Shown piece after piece: positions 1-5,479 of a DNA stretch of 6,634 bases. Numbering within the stretch: the stretch's first letter is position 1; every line of letters begins with the position of its first letter. The notes beneath the pieces were generated by a model. The model saw only the letters and a program-made list of their open reading frames with translations. It was not told the DNA's origin and searched no databases. The DNA comes from Mariprofundaceae bacterium (GTDB lineage Bacteria > Pseudomonadota > Zetaproteobacteria > Mariprofundales > Mariprofundaceae). The stretch spans positions 1 to 6,634 of the forward strand of contig JAUZQS010000209.1 in NCBI GenBank assembly GCA_030950875.1. Direction: 5' to 3'. A program made the position numbers and the translations under genes.

Positions 1-413
1 ATATTGTGCCTGTTGAATTGGCTTTGGTGCAAGCTGCCAACGAATCTGCTTGGGGCACATCCTTTTTTGCCCGCCGAGGGAACAATTATTTCGGCCAATG
101 GTGCTTCCAAAAAGGCTGCGGCATCATACCTAGGCGGCGTAGAGCAAATGCCAAGCATGAAGTCAAATACTTTAATAACGCGGTGGAGTCTGTGCATGCT
201 TACATGAAAAACATCAATACATTAGATTCTTATGCGGCATTGAGAAAGATTCGTCGGCAGTTGCGCTTGCGGCATATTCCTATTTATGCTGAAGTGCTAA
301 CGCGAGGCCTGAAAAATTATTCTGAACGGGGTGTGGAGTATTTAAAAATCTTGCGTCATATGATTCGTAGCAATCGAAAACTCATGCTGCAAACCCCGCC
401 TATAACCCGCTAA
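1..413 (+). CDS. bax: Bax-like glucosaminidase (GH73-type), 3' part
   Basis: This is the C-terminal part of a peptidoglycan hydrolase of the Bax/FlgJ glucosaminidase type. The gene enters from the left edge: the frame is open from base 3, reads I-V-P-V-E-L-A-L, and ends at TAA 411-413, leaving about 136 residues. The GTG at 6 is an internal valine and not a credible start. The block QAANESAWGTSFFARRGNNYFGQW matches the family active-site region split over residues near bases 30-100; the Glu at 42-44 is the expected catalytic acid. Further on, YSERGVEYLKILRHMIRSNR is the usual Bax ending. Such proteins cleave the glycan between N-acetylglucosamine and its neighbour in the cell wall; an N-terminal signal or anchor would lie outside the window. 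It converges with the minus-strand REC gene. Family confidence is high; the exact gene name is an inference. Confidence 0.85.
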   Translation, partial: IVPVELALVQAANESAWGTSFFARRGNNYFGQWCFQKGCGIIPRRRRANAKHEVKYFNNAVESVHAYMKNINTLDSYAALRKIRRQLRLRHIPIYAEVLTRGLKNYSERGVEYLKILRHMIRSNRKLMLQTPPITR

Positions 414-450
414 TCGCTCTCAGATGGCCTCCTCGGGCTGCCCTTTAGTC

Positions 451-463
451 ATAACTACTCAGC
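451..463. repeat. Solo end of the GTAA miniature-element family
   Basis: ATAACTACTCAGC differs by one base from the 13-bp left terminus GTAACTACTCAGC found at 1135 and 2772. No matching right end is visible between here and the REC gene, so this is a solo or decayed end. It lies in the 97-bp gap between the convergent bax and REC genes, 48 bp from the REC stop codon. Confidence 0.5.
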
Positions 464-510
464 ACAGATTGAGGGAAGCCGCCTTGTGACCGCAGCTCAG
501 GCAGTGGCTT

Positions 511-1110
511 TCAGTGTAATGATTCGCGGCGGCTCTGAATTAATTGATCCACCTTTTCGGCGGACTTAATAATCTCGGCAATATGTTCTTGTTTTGGGAT
601 GGATGTTTCAGACATAAGCAACAATTCTGCTGTCATTATGATGCCTGTCAGCGCGTTATTGAGATCATGTGATAAATTACGGCAGAATCCTTCTAAGGTG
701 CTGTTTGTGTCTTGGTCATCAGCATGCAGCAGGCGCATATGGCTTAGGCAGGTGTTGATTTTTAAGTCCAGCAATGCCTTGTTAAATGGCTTGGGGAGAA
801 AATCATTAATGCCTGCTTCGAGATAGCTAGATACTGCATTTAGATCATTGGAGCCAGAGATTAAAATGACCGCAGTATGATTTAGACTATCATCCGCCCG
901 CACAGATTTAAGCACTTCCAGACTACTCACACCAGGCATCATCATATCCAACAATATAATATCCGGTTGATGCTGGCGAAGAACTTGTTGTGCTTCTGTG
1001 CTATTGCGGGCTTGCATGGTCACAAACCCCATCTCGTGTAGCATTTTCGCCAGAACATTGCGGACGATATTTTCATCATCAACAATCAGAATGTGCGGTA
1101 TTTCTTGCAT
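511..1110 (-). CDS. Response-regulator receiver protein with HisKA-like domain, no ATPase domain
   Basis: A 199-residue cytoplasmic signalling protein. Residues 5-120 form a receiver domain: acidic pair D11/D12, phospho-acceptor D55 in DIILLDMMMPG, S85 in ILISGS and K107 in FLPKPF. Residues about 138-199 resemble a histidine-kinase dimerisation helix pair, with an H-box-like NLSHDLNNALTGI placing H148 as the potential phospho-site. A catalytic HATPase domain should follow in a kinase, but the gene stops at TGA 511-513. It could therefore be a phospho-relay intermediate, a scaffold, or a kinase that lost its 3' part. AAGAGG lies 8 nt upstream of the ATG, supporting the start. The upstream HDOD gene is on the same strand, so the two were probably once a closer operon; a 152-bp miniature element now ends 24 bp before this start codon. 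Domain calls are firm; the pathway is unknown. Confidence 0.85.
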   Translation of the reverse strand: MQEIPHILIVDDENIVRNVLAKMLHEMGFVTMQARNSTEAQQVLRQHQPDIILLDMMMPGVSSLEVLKSVRADDSLNHTAVILISGSNDLNAVSSYLEAGINDFLPKPFNKALLDLKINTCLSHMRLLHADDQDTNSTLEGFCRNLSHDLNNALTGIIMTAELLLMSETSIPKQEHIAEIIKSAEKVDQLIQSRRESLH

Positions 1111-1134
1111 ATGAAGATCCTCTTAACCCATGCC

Positions 1135-1286
1135 GTAACTACTCAGCCCATCCCCTGATTTGCCCGATTTCTGCGTCAAAAACACTTAAGTGCAGGAGCA
1201 CACTACGTATTTTTCTCGAACTCGAATAAATCAGGGGGTGACCTGAGCAGTTACAGTCATTTTTTGGTGGGGTGCTGAGTAGTTAC
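1135..1286. mobile_element. 152-bp miniature element, copy 1 (IS66-like termini)
   Basis: The ends are a perfect 13-bp inverted repeat, GTAACTACTCAGC at 1135-1147 and GCTGAGTAGTTAC at 1274-1286. An inner pair (CCCTGATTT / AAATCAGGG) sits farther in, and a second, nested end GACCTGAGCAGTTAC occurs about 30 bp inside the right terminus. It has no coding capacity and is closely similar along its length to 1454-1605. GTAA at the tips and 8-bp duplications are known for the IS66 family, so it is probably a non-autonomous relative; this is inference. The left flank CCCATGCC and right flank CCCACCATGCC differ only by an extra CCA, compatible with an altered 8-bp duplication. Confidence 0.8.
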
Positions 1287-1338
1287 CCCACCATGCCTTA
1301 AATTCCTAATTGGTATTCTAAACATATCATTCACAAAC

Positions 1339-1360
1339 GCCAGCCTCCTAGGAGGCTGGC
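1339..1360. repeat. 22-bp perfect palindrome: two element ends abutting over CTAG
   Basis: The sequence reads GCCAGCCTC-CTAG-GAGGCTGGC, a perfect palindrome. The right arm continues into the element fragment at 1349-1434, whose terminus is GAGGCTG. The left arm is only the mirrored tip and then diverges. This looks like two element ends head to head across a 4-bp CTAG target, or a small palindromic duplication at an insertion edge. Confidence 0.7.
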
Positions 1361-1434
1361 CGAGAATAGAGGCCGTAGCGAGGGATTCCCATGTTGAGTC
1401 ATAATCTTCGACTGTTTAAGGCGTATAACAGGGG
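1349..1434. mobile_element. Half copy of the CTAG-flanked element found at 2857-3022
   Basis: From CTAGGAGGCTGGCCGAGAAT onward this stretch matches, with scattered substitutions, the reverse complement of about 2935-3021, including GAGGGATTCCCATGTTGAGT and a CTGTTTRAGGCG block. Similarity fades near GCAGGG/ACAGGG, and the other terminus is absent here. It is therefore a one-ended remnant. The right boundary is approximate because I aligned by eye. Confidence 0.7.
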
Positions 1435-1453
1435 CTCTTAATTAAAACAAATC

Positions 1454-1605
1454 GTAATGACTCAGGTCATCCCCTGATTTGCCCGATTTCTGCGTCAAAA
1501 ACACTCAAGTGCAGGAGCACACTACGTAACTCTCCTTGAACTCGAACAAATCAGGGGCGACCTGAGCAGTTACAGCCATGGTTGGGTGGGGTGCTGAGTA
1601 GTTAA
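1454..1605. mobile_element. 152-bp miniature element, copy 2, with target duplication
   Basis: Same length as copy 1 and similar throughout, including an identical block at 1471-1504. The left tip is GTAATGACTCAGGTC and the right tip is GCTGAGTAGTTAA. AACAAATC occurs directly outside both ends (1446-1453 and 1606-1613), an 8-bp target-site duplication; the identity extends to 12 bp as TTAAAACAAATC (1442-1453 and 1602-1613). It contains no ORF. The element covers the stop codon of the HDOD gene, whose last codons form the right-hand duplication. The clean duplication shows true transposition and not just a shared repeat. Confidence 0.85.
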
Positions 1606-2744
1606 AACAAATCAGCAAACGATAATTTTAAACGTGCAACTTCAGCACGAATATGCTCATAAAGGGATGCACTGTCGAGAGGAATAAGCAGGTTATTTTG
1701 CACAAAATATAATGTATCGGTCAAACAGGTGCGTTGATGAGATTGCCAGATACCAAGCGGAAGGGAAGATGACCCAGAAGATTGCTCAGGTTGATACAGT
1801 TCAGACTGTAAAATCAGATGAGCCGCATGCAAAATCATCATGGCATGTTGTGTCTGTGGAGCAAGTAGATGCGATTGCACCACAGCCGGATGGTGATGTG
1901 AGGCAATCATATCTTTGATATGTTTGGGTAGATTCCAATGCAAAGCCAACATCATACCAGCATCAATATGGCTATAACCTAGAATATGATATTCCGCCAC
2001 CAACGAAGATTCACCTTGGGCAATGCTGTCTTTAAGATCATGCAATTGTGTGTCGGTTGCGATATGCAGGATCACCAGCTTACCAATATCATGCAACATG
2101 CCATGCAAGGTCGCAGCACTTCGTGTGGTGAGCGTTGTCGGCTCGGCCAGGATACGTGACAACATGGCAATCGCTTGGCTATGAAACCATACATGTCGGA
2201 TTTCCTGTTTGCGCTGTGCATCCCCTCCCAAATCAGGTGCCAAGGTTTGAAAAATAATACTACTGGCCTCATTCAGCCCCAAACGGGCAATGGCCAGCGG
2301 AATATTATTCACCTCCACACCGCCTGCTGCCATATAGGCGGATGAATTGCATACTTTAAGGATTTTGGCTGTAAGGATTGGATCTTGCGCCACGCATTGT
2401 CCCAGATCGCGGATAGAAGCGTCATCGCGCTGTAAAATATTCTGCACCTCATGCCAAATTTCTGGCATCGGTGGGATATCATGAATACAGCCATTCAAAT
2501 GCGAACATATTTTAGCACCCAATGCTGGGGGATTCTGCAAATCATAACGTTGCGCATCGGCTCTGACTTGGGGACAATGTTTGAGTAAAAAACCCAGTGT
2601 TTGTGCCGGATATTCATCGGAGATAGCTACCGGATCAGATGTTTTTGACGGTGGCCGTGTTGATTTACTGTGTTTTTCGTGTTTGGTGGGCTGTTTCAAG
2701 CCTTGGCCAAACCATGCTGTAAAAATATTTTTTAACCAACCCAT
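1602..2744 (-). CDS. HDOD-domain signalling protein
   Basis: A 380-residue protein from the ATG at 2744, preferred because AGGGGGAA lies 5 nt upstream; the ATG at 2762 would add six residues without a comparable site. Residues 1-50 are a basic, low-complexity leader (MGWLKNIFTAWFGQGLKQ, then Lys/Ser/Pro-rich). Residues about 85-285 are the HDOD domain: IPPMPEIWHEVQNIL, then QDPILTAKILKVCNSSAY and IARLGLNEASSII. HDOD stands for HD-related output domain; this copy keeps the HD pair (LHGMLHDIGKLV, H218-D219) and a later SHIDAGMMLALHWNLP plus ASHHHP, so some metal binding is possible. No GYP motif was seen, so c-di-GMP hydrolysis is not expected. These proteins usually act in two-component or c-di-GMP circuits, consistent with the REC protein downstream. 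The stop codon is shared with a miniature-element insertion, and another element end lies 27 bp upstream of the start. Confidence 0.88.
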   Translation of the reverse strand: MGWLKNIFTAWFGQGLKQPTKHEKHSKSTRPPSKTSDPVAISDEYPAQTLGFLLKHCPQVRADAQRYDLQNPPALGAKICSHLNGCIHDIPPMPEIWHEVQNILQRDDASIRDLGQCVAQDPILTAKILKVCNSSAYMAAGGVEVNNIPLAIARLGLNEASSIIFQTLAPDLGGDAQRKQEIRHVWFHSQAIAMLSRILAEPTTLTTRSAATLHGMLHDIGKLVILHIATDTQLHDLKDSIAQGESSLVAEYHILGYSHIDAGMMLALHWNLPKHIKDMIASHHHPAVVQSHLLAPQTQHAMMILHAAHLILQSELYQPEQSSGSSSLPLGIWQSHQRTCLTDTLYFVQNNLLIPLDSASLYEHIRAEVARLKLSFADLF

Positions 2745-2760
2745 TCGTTCCCCCTGAACC
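2739..2760 (-). promoter_or_regulatory. Ribosome-binding site that decides the HDOD start
   Basis: On the minus strand GTTCAGGGGGAACGA directly precedes the ATG at 2744. The G-rich core with 5-nt spacing favours this codon over the in-frame ATG at 2762, which is preceded only by CCATAGAAAC. Confidence 0.6.
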
Positions 2761-2771
2761 ATGTTTCTATG

Positions 2772-2857
2772 GTAACTACTCAGCTCACTCCCAGTTTTTT
2801 CGATAGCTGCGTTGAAAAATGCTCATTTATAGTAGTAAGCTCTGCTTTTTCGCCTTG
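2772..2857. mobile_element. Truncated GTAA-family element of a different subtype
   Basis: It begins with the same 13-bp tip GTAACTACTCAGC (2772-2784). It then differs from the 152-bp copies but keeps a related core: CGATAGCTGCGTTGAAAAAT here versus CGATTTCTGCGTCAAAAACA there. No right tip is found; the element stops where the CTAG-flanked element begins near 2857. It lies directly upstream of the HDOD gene and so replaced or interrupted its native promoter region. Confidence 0.6.
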
Positions 2858-3022
2858 CTAGGAGGCTGTCCGAGAATAGAAAGACCTACTGCGACCCCCC
2901 AATGGCCATGATTTCCGTCTGTTTTCGTTTTGAGACCCTGCTATTCGCCTCAAACAGCCGAAAATCATGACTCAACATGGGAATCCCTCGCGACGGCCTC
3001 TATTCTCGGACAGCCTCCTAGC
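2857..3022. mobile_element. Miniature element with 24-bp perfect inverted repeats, CTAG at both ends
   Basis: The termini (2857-2880 and 2999-3022) are perfect reverse complements over 24 bp, reading inward from CTAG as GAGGCTGTCCGAGAATAGA. CTAG at both outer edges fits a 4-bp palindromic target duplication as seen in several IS groups; IS5-like CTAR targets are one possibility, not proven. The interior (about 118 bp) carries no plausible protein. It joins a truncated GTAA-family element on the left to a truncated gene on the right, which suggests a deletion ending at the element. A half copy lies at 1349-1434. Confidence 0.8.
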
Positions 3023-3118
3023 CCGATAAATTGGCTCTACAATCCAAGCGTGCTGTTTACGAAGTGTCAAAAGTGTTTTTGGGTCAACTTTTTCGTAGGT
3101 GTTTGTATTATGTTCCAT
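2972..3118 (-). pseudogene. 5' stub of an unidentified gene, cut by a mobile element
   Basis: On the minus strand AAGGAG (3126-3131) stands 7 nt before an ATG at 3118. The first 32 residues, MEHNTNTYEKVDPKTLLTLR and then KQHAWIVEPIYR, look like a genuine protein start. The reading then runs into the element terminus as ARRLSENRGRREGFPC and stops at TGA 2972-2974. I do not recognise the family. Its promoter region holds the TetR-type dyad at 3165-3190, and the TetR gene is divergent, so it was probably the regulated target gene. The rest of the gene is absent from the window. Confidence 0.65.
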
Positions 3119-3164
3119 AAATAAACTCCTTGGTTGATGATAAATTTTTTGCTAAGTAGTGCCG

Positions 3165-3190
3165 AACTATACAGATCTGTCTGTATAGTT
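3165..3190. promoter_or_regulatory. 26-bp dyad, probable TetR-family operator
   Basis: The arms AACTATACAG and CTGTATAGTT are perfect 10-bp inverted repeats around a 6-bp centre ATCTGT; a smaller palindrome ACAGATCTGT overlaps it. Size and dyad symmetry fit operators of TetR-family repressors. It sits 47 bp upstream of the stub gene's ATG and contains a TATAGT -10-like hexamer on the minus strand, so binding would block that promoter. The obvious candidate ligand is the TetR protein encoded at 3618-4205. Confidence 0.65.
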
Positions 3191-3215
3191 AAAGATATTC
3201 TTTACCCAAAATCCT

Positions 3216-3394
3216 CTTGCAAAACTCTGGGTGGATGAGTGGCCTGCCTGTGCGTGAACGCACGCAGACAGGCAATCCCACTTCGAGTGCATTTTCAGGA
3301 TGGAATGAGTGGCATGGTGGTTCCATGTATCGAAATTCCAGTCTGGAAATGCACCGGAGTGGGGAAGCCAATCGCCGCTCATGAGTTTTGCAAG
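3216..3394. repeat. 179-bp imperfect inverted-repeat element
   Basis: The tips CTTGCAAAACTC (3216-3227) and GAGTTTTGCAAG (3383-3394) are a perfect 12-bp inverted repeat. Inner blocks also pair: CCCACTTCGAGTGCATTTTC against GGAAATGCACCGGAGTGGG, and ATGGAA against TTCCAT near the centre. The left arm carries an extra hairpin, roughly CCTGTGCGTG facing CACGCAGACAGG. No ORF here looks real. It is probably a small mobile element or folded repeat inserted between the operator and the TetR gene; no convincing target duplication was seen. Confidence 0.65.
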
Positions 3395-3434
3395 TGGCTC
3401 TTCAGGCTTTATTCTAATACTGCTTGATTAATTT

Positions 3435-3476
3435 AGGTCACCAAATATTATTTCGAATATATATGGGTGATGACCT
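3435..3476. repeat. Short AT-rich dyad upstream of tetR-type gene
   Basis: AGGTCA (3435-3440) and TGACCT (3471-3476) are inverted, enclosing an AT-rich centre with ATTTCGAATAT. It does not resemble the 26-bp dyad at 3165. It could be an operator or a weak hairpin within the 223-bp leader region before the TetR gene; nothing else was identified there. Confidence 0.3.
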
Positions 3477-3617
3477 CACAAAAAGTCGGCAGCAAGAATT
3501 TTAGAATGTCTCCAACCCCCTCAGAAGGCCATGAAGGTCCATTTTGGAAGGAATGTGAGTCTATTTTCTTTCAAATGCTCTTACTTTTTGAAAGGTCATA
3601 TTTTTTACGAGGTTATC

Positions 3618-4205
3618 ATGAGTGATAAACGTCAAATTATTTTAGATACAGCATCAACTTTATTCCAAGCCTATGGCTATCACGCAGTTGGGATTGACCG
3701 TATTATCGCAGAAGCACCTGTAGCCAAAATGACCTTATACAAATACTTTCCATCAAAGGATTTTCTAATCACCTCTGTTTTACACGAACGTAATAAAATT
3801 TTTCAGCAATCAATCGTTGAGTTTATAACTCGTTCCAATAATCCAACCGACAAAATTAGATTATTATTTTTATGGCATCATCATTGGTTTCAAGAATCAA
3901 CATTCAATGGTTGCATGTTCATCAATGCTGTAGCCGAGTTTTCAGAACTCGACCATTCGATTCGACAAGTCTCTATTAAGCACAAAATATTTATCCAAGA
4001 ACTTATTGAAAGTATTCTCTCAAGATTCCCGGGAAATGTTTCTAATCAACTTGCTGCGCAGATCTTACAGTTACTTGATGGAGCCATCATCGCTGCACAG
4101 ATTGCTGGTGACAGCCGAGCGGCATTCGTAGCATGGCGTTCCGCCACAGCTATACTTAACCTAAATGGCATTGCAATTGAACTCAATGCATCGCTCGAAC
4201 ATTGA
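3618..4205 (+). CDS. TetR/AcrR-family transcriptional regulator
   Basis: A 195-residue DNA-binding repressor from the ATG at 3618, chosen because ACGAGG lies 5 nt upstream and the protein then begins at the normal family position (MSDKRQIILDTASTLFQAYG). The frame is open further upstream, but the extra residues do not resemble the family. The helix-turn-helix spans about residues 24-47: VGIDRIIAEAPVAKMTLYKY followed by FPSKDFL. The C-terminal half (about 60-185) is the variable ligand-binding and dimerisation part, with WHHHWFQESTFNGCMFINA and LDGAIIAAQIAGD. The ligand is unknown. The coding sequence is AT-richer than the HDOD and Phd regions, compatible with a separate origin. The divergent former target gene is only a stub, so the regulator may now be orphaned or act elsewhere. 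Confidence 0.92.
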   Translation: MSDKRQIILDTASTLFQAYGYHAVGIDRIIAEAPVAKMTLYKYFPSKDFLITSVLHERNKIFQQSIVEFITRSNNPTDKIRLLFLWHHHWFQESTFNGCMFINAVAEFSELDHSIRQVSIKHKIFIQELIESILSRFPGNVSNQLAAQILQLLDGAIIAAQIAGDSRAAFVAWRSATAILNLNGIAIELNASLEH

Positions 4206-4232
4206 ATGTTGGGAGATGGGGTCGTGTGAAGA

Positions 4233-4259
4233 AACATGAGGGGTCTAACATGAGGGGTC
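4233..4259. repeat. Two tandem copies of AACATGAGGGGTC
   Basis: AACATGAGGGGTC occurs at 4233-4245 and 4247-4259. GGGGTC also occurs at 4218-4223. Such stacked GGGGTC tips resemble nested ends of RAYT-type elements, with the last one starting the 19-bp inverted repeat at 4254. Confidence 0.6.
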
Positions 4260-4272
4260 AAAGCTTTACTTT
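4254..4272. repeat. Left 19-bp inverted repeat of the toxin-antitoxin island
   Basis: GGGGTCAAAGCTTTACTTT here is the exact reverse complement of 6526-6544. The GGGGTCA-type tip is what I associate with ends of RAYT/Y1-transposase elements in Gammaproteobacteria. A remnant of such a transposase lies just inside the partner repeat. Confidence 0.8.
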
Positions 4273-4619
4273 ATAGTTTTTAAAGAATCTGGAAGTTGAC
4301 GATGGCTTACTTCGGGGATTATAACTCTTGCCATACGCACCGTGTCTAAATGATAACGACAAGCTATCGAGCTGCCACTTAAATAGTATACTGTCCCCGA
4401 TTTCCCTGTCCCCGATTTCCCCTTAAGAGTCATAGGGTCAGCCCTTGTTTGGCGGATTTATAGATATATAGGAACGTCGGGATCAAGTCTAAGGTTGTCT
4501 TGTTTCTCTCTTACCTTCATCGAATTGGGAAAGAGAGCTTATCTGAGCCAAGGCGGGACAATTCTGATGAGCACTGAAGGGAGTAGATTCAACATTCAAG
4601 ATCTGGCACAGAACTCCAC
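4273..4619. other. Non-coding stretch inside the island, with a 15-bp tandem repeat
   Basis: About 350 bp without a credible gene. CTGTCCCCGATTTCC occurs twice in tandem (4391-4405 and 4406-4420), another motif of the kind found at RAYT-like element ends. A weak hairpin pairs CTCTCTT (4506-4512) with AAGAGAG (4531-4537). The rest shows nothing I can assign and is probably decayed mobile DNA. Confidence 0.5.
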
Positions 4620-4647
4620 TTGCTATTTATACCCATATAGATATAAT
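4620..4647 (+). promoter_or_regulatory. Promoter of the higBA-like module
   Basis: TTGCTA (4620-4625) and a perfect TATAAT (4642-4647) are separated by 16 bp. A start point 7-9 nt after the -10 box falls on or next to the toxin ATG at 4656, so the transcript would be leaderless. Confidence 0.6.
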
Positions 4648-4655
4648 GCGACTTA

Positions 4656-5012
4656 ATGAGAAGCGAAGAAAAGCCATTATTCTGGGTAGGCTCATCTAAA
4701 AAAGAGCTAATGAATTTACCAGAAGCTGTGATTGATACATTTGGGCACGCCCTCGGCTTAGTCCAGATAGGGATGAGATTTCCTGACACAAAGCCATTGA
4801 AAGGCCTTGGTGGAGTAGATGAAATCCTAGAAAACTATAAGGGTGATACCTTCAGAGCTGTTTATACAGCAAAGTTTGGTGACAATGTTTATGTTCTCCA
4901 CTGCTTTCAGAAAAAATCCAGCTCCGGCATAAGCACACCAAAGCCTGATATGGAAATCATTAAAGCAAGGCTGAAAGAAGCCAAAAAACATGCCGAAGGG
5001 AGAACATCATGA
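4656..5012 (+). CDS. higB: HigB-like toxin, phage-derived Gp49-like family
   Basis: A 118-residue toxin of the Gp49-like (RelE-fold) family, expected to be an mRNA-cleaving translation inhibitor. Family signatures are PLFWVGSSKKELMNLPEAV (residues 7-25), KPLKGLGG (46-53), DTFRAVYTAKF (64-74), YVLHCFQKKSSSGISTPKPD (79-98) and a Lys-rich C-terminal helix. Length is normal. The ATG at 4656 is the first usable start after an in-frame TAA at 4644, which lies in the -10 box; no Shine-Dalgarno is present. The antitoxin gene follows with a 4-base ATGA overlap, the toxin-first order typical of higBA. The gene looks intact. The symbol is given by family and order, not by a characterised orthologue. Confidence 0.9.
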   Translation: MRSEEKPLFWVGSSKKELMNLPEAVIDTFGHALGLVQIGMRFPDTKPLKGLGGVDEILENYKGDTFRAVYTAKFGDNVYVLHCFQKKSSSGISTPKPDMEIIKARLKEAKKHAEGRTS

Positions 5013-5323
5013 TCGAACAATCCAGTGGAAATATTTATGCTGATCTTGGTCAGTCTGAAGCTGAAGAAATGCAGATTAAATCACGCCTTGCCGCTAAAAT
5101 TAGTGAGATTATAAATAAGAGTCATTTGACCCAAACACAAGCATCTGAAGTTTTGTCTATGCCTCAATCAAAAGTATCAAATATGCTACGTGGGAACTTC
5201 CGTGGAATCAGTGAAGCCAAAATGATTGAGTGCTTGAACCTGCTCGGAAGAGATATTCAAATCATCGTAAAGAAAGCTTCTAGAAGCCATTCTGAAGGCC
5301 ATACAAGAGTTATTTTTGCCTAA
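5009..5323 (+). CDS. higA: HigA-like antitoxin, XRE-family HTH protein
   Basis: A 104-residue antitoxin and probable autorepressor. The ATG overlaps the toxin stop (ATGA), and GAAGGGAG upstream provides a ribosome site, so translation is coupled. The helix-turn-helix lies at about residues 38-64: SHLTQTQASEVLSMPQSKVS then NMLRGNFRGIS. It is followed by EAKMIECLNLLGRDIQIIV, the usual ending of this antitoxin group. Residues 1-30 (NIYADLGQSEAEEMQIKSRL) are the characteristic acidic leader. It would neutralise the upstream toxin by complex formation and repress the shared promoter. It appears intact. Confidence 0.92.
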   Translation: MIEQSSGNIYADLGQSEAEEMQIKSRLAAKISEIINKSHLTQTQASEVLSMPQSKVSNMLRGNFRGISEAKMIECLNLLGRDIQIIVKKASRSHSEGHTRVIFA

Positions 5324-5355
5324 GGCTTGAAGGGAATCCAATCCAATACAATAAA

Positions 5356-5466
5356 GGGGTCAAGTATCATATTGACTTCTTATAGATGAAAGAAGGCTAT
5401 TGCTAAAGAGACTTGGTTGTGAACTTAAAGAGTCAATATGATACTTGACCGCTTTGTCTTGACCCC
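5356..5466. mobile_element. 111-bp palindromic RAYT-type miniature element
   Basis: The outer tips GGGGTCAA (5356) and TTGACCCC (to 5466) are inverted. Inside, 5358-5377 and 5431-5450 are perfect 20-bp inverted repeats with core GGTCAAGTATCATATTGACT. The 53-bp loop has no gene. It separates the two toxin-antitoxin modules and could form a strong hairpin or terminator-like block. Thirteen bases of it (GTCAATATGATAC, 5432-5444) recur at 6134-6146. Confidence 0.75.
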
Positions 5467-5479
5467 ATTGTTTTTGCCT

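Noticed and set aside
1287..1338. Promoter or small RNA between the two debris blocks
   Set aside because: I see no convincing -35/-10 pair or hairpin followed by T-run in this 52-bp piece.
1135..1613. CRISPR-like repeat array
   Set aside because: There are only two long copies, each with its own inverted tips and target duplication; there are no regular spacers.
1712..1918. Plus-strand open frame inside the HDOD gene
   Set aside because: It is antisense to a well-supported domain protein.
2930..3124. Plus-strand open frame of 64 codons
   Set aside because: It runs through the inverted-repeat element and the antisense of the stub gene, and it has no ribosome site or family signature.
3167..3427. 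Open frames on both strands over the 179-bp repeat
   Set aside because: They mirror the palindromic DNA and show no protein-like composition.
3531..3617. Upstream extension of the TetR reading frame
   Set aside because: The extra 29 residues do not resemble the family, and a ribosome site stands directly before the ATG at 3618.
5356..5466. Simple rho-independent terminator of the higBA-like module
   Set aside because: The loop is 53 bp, no T-run follows the stem, and the tips match transposable-element ends; it may still slow transcription.
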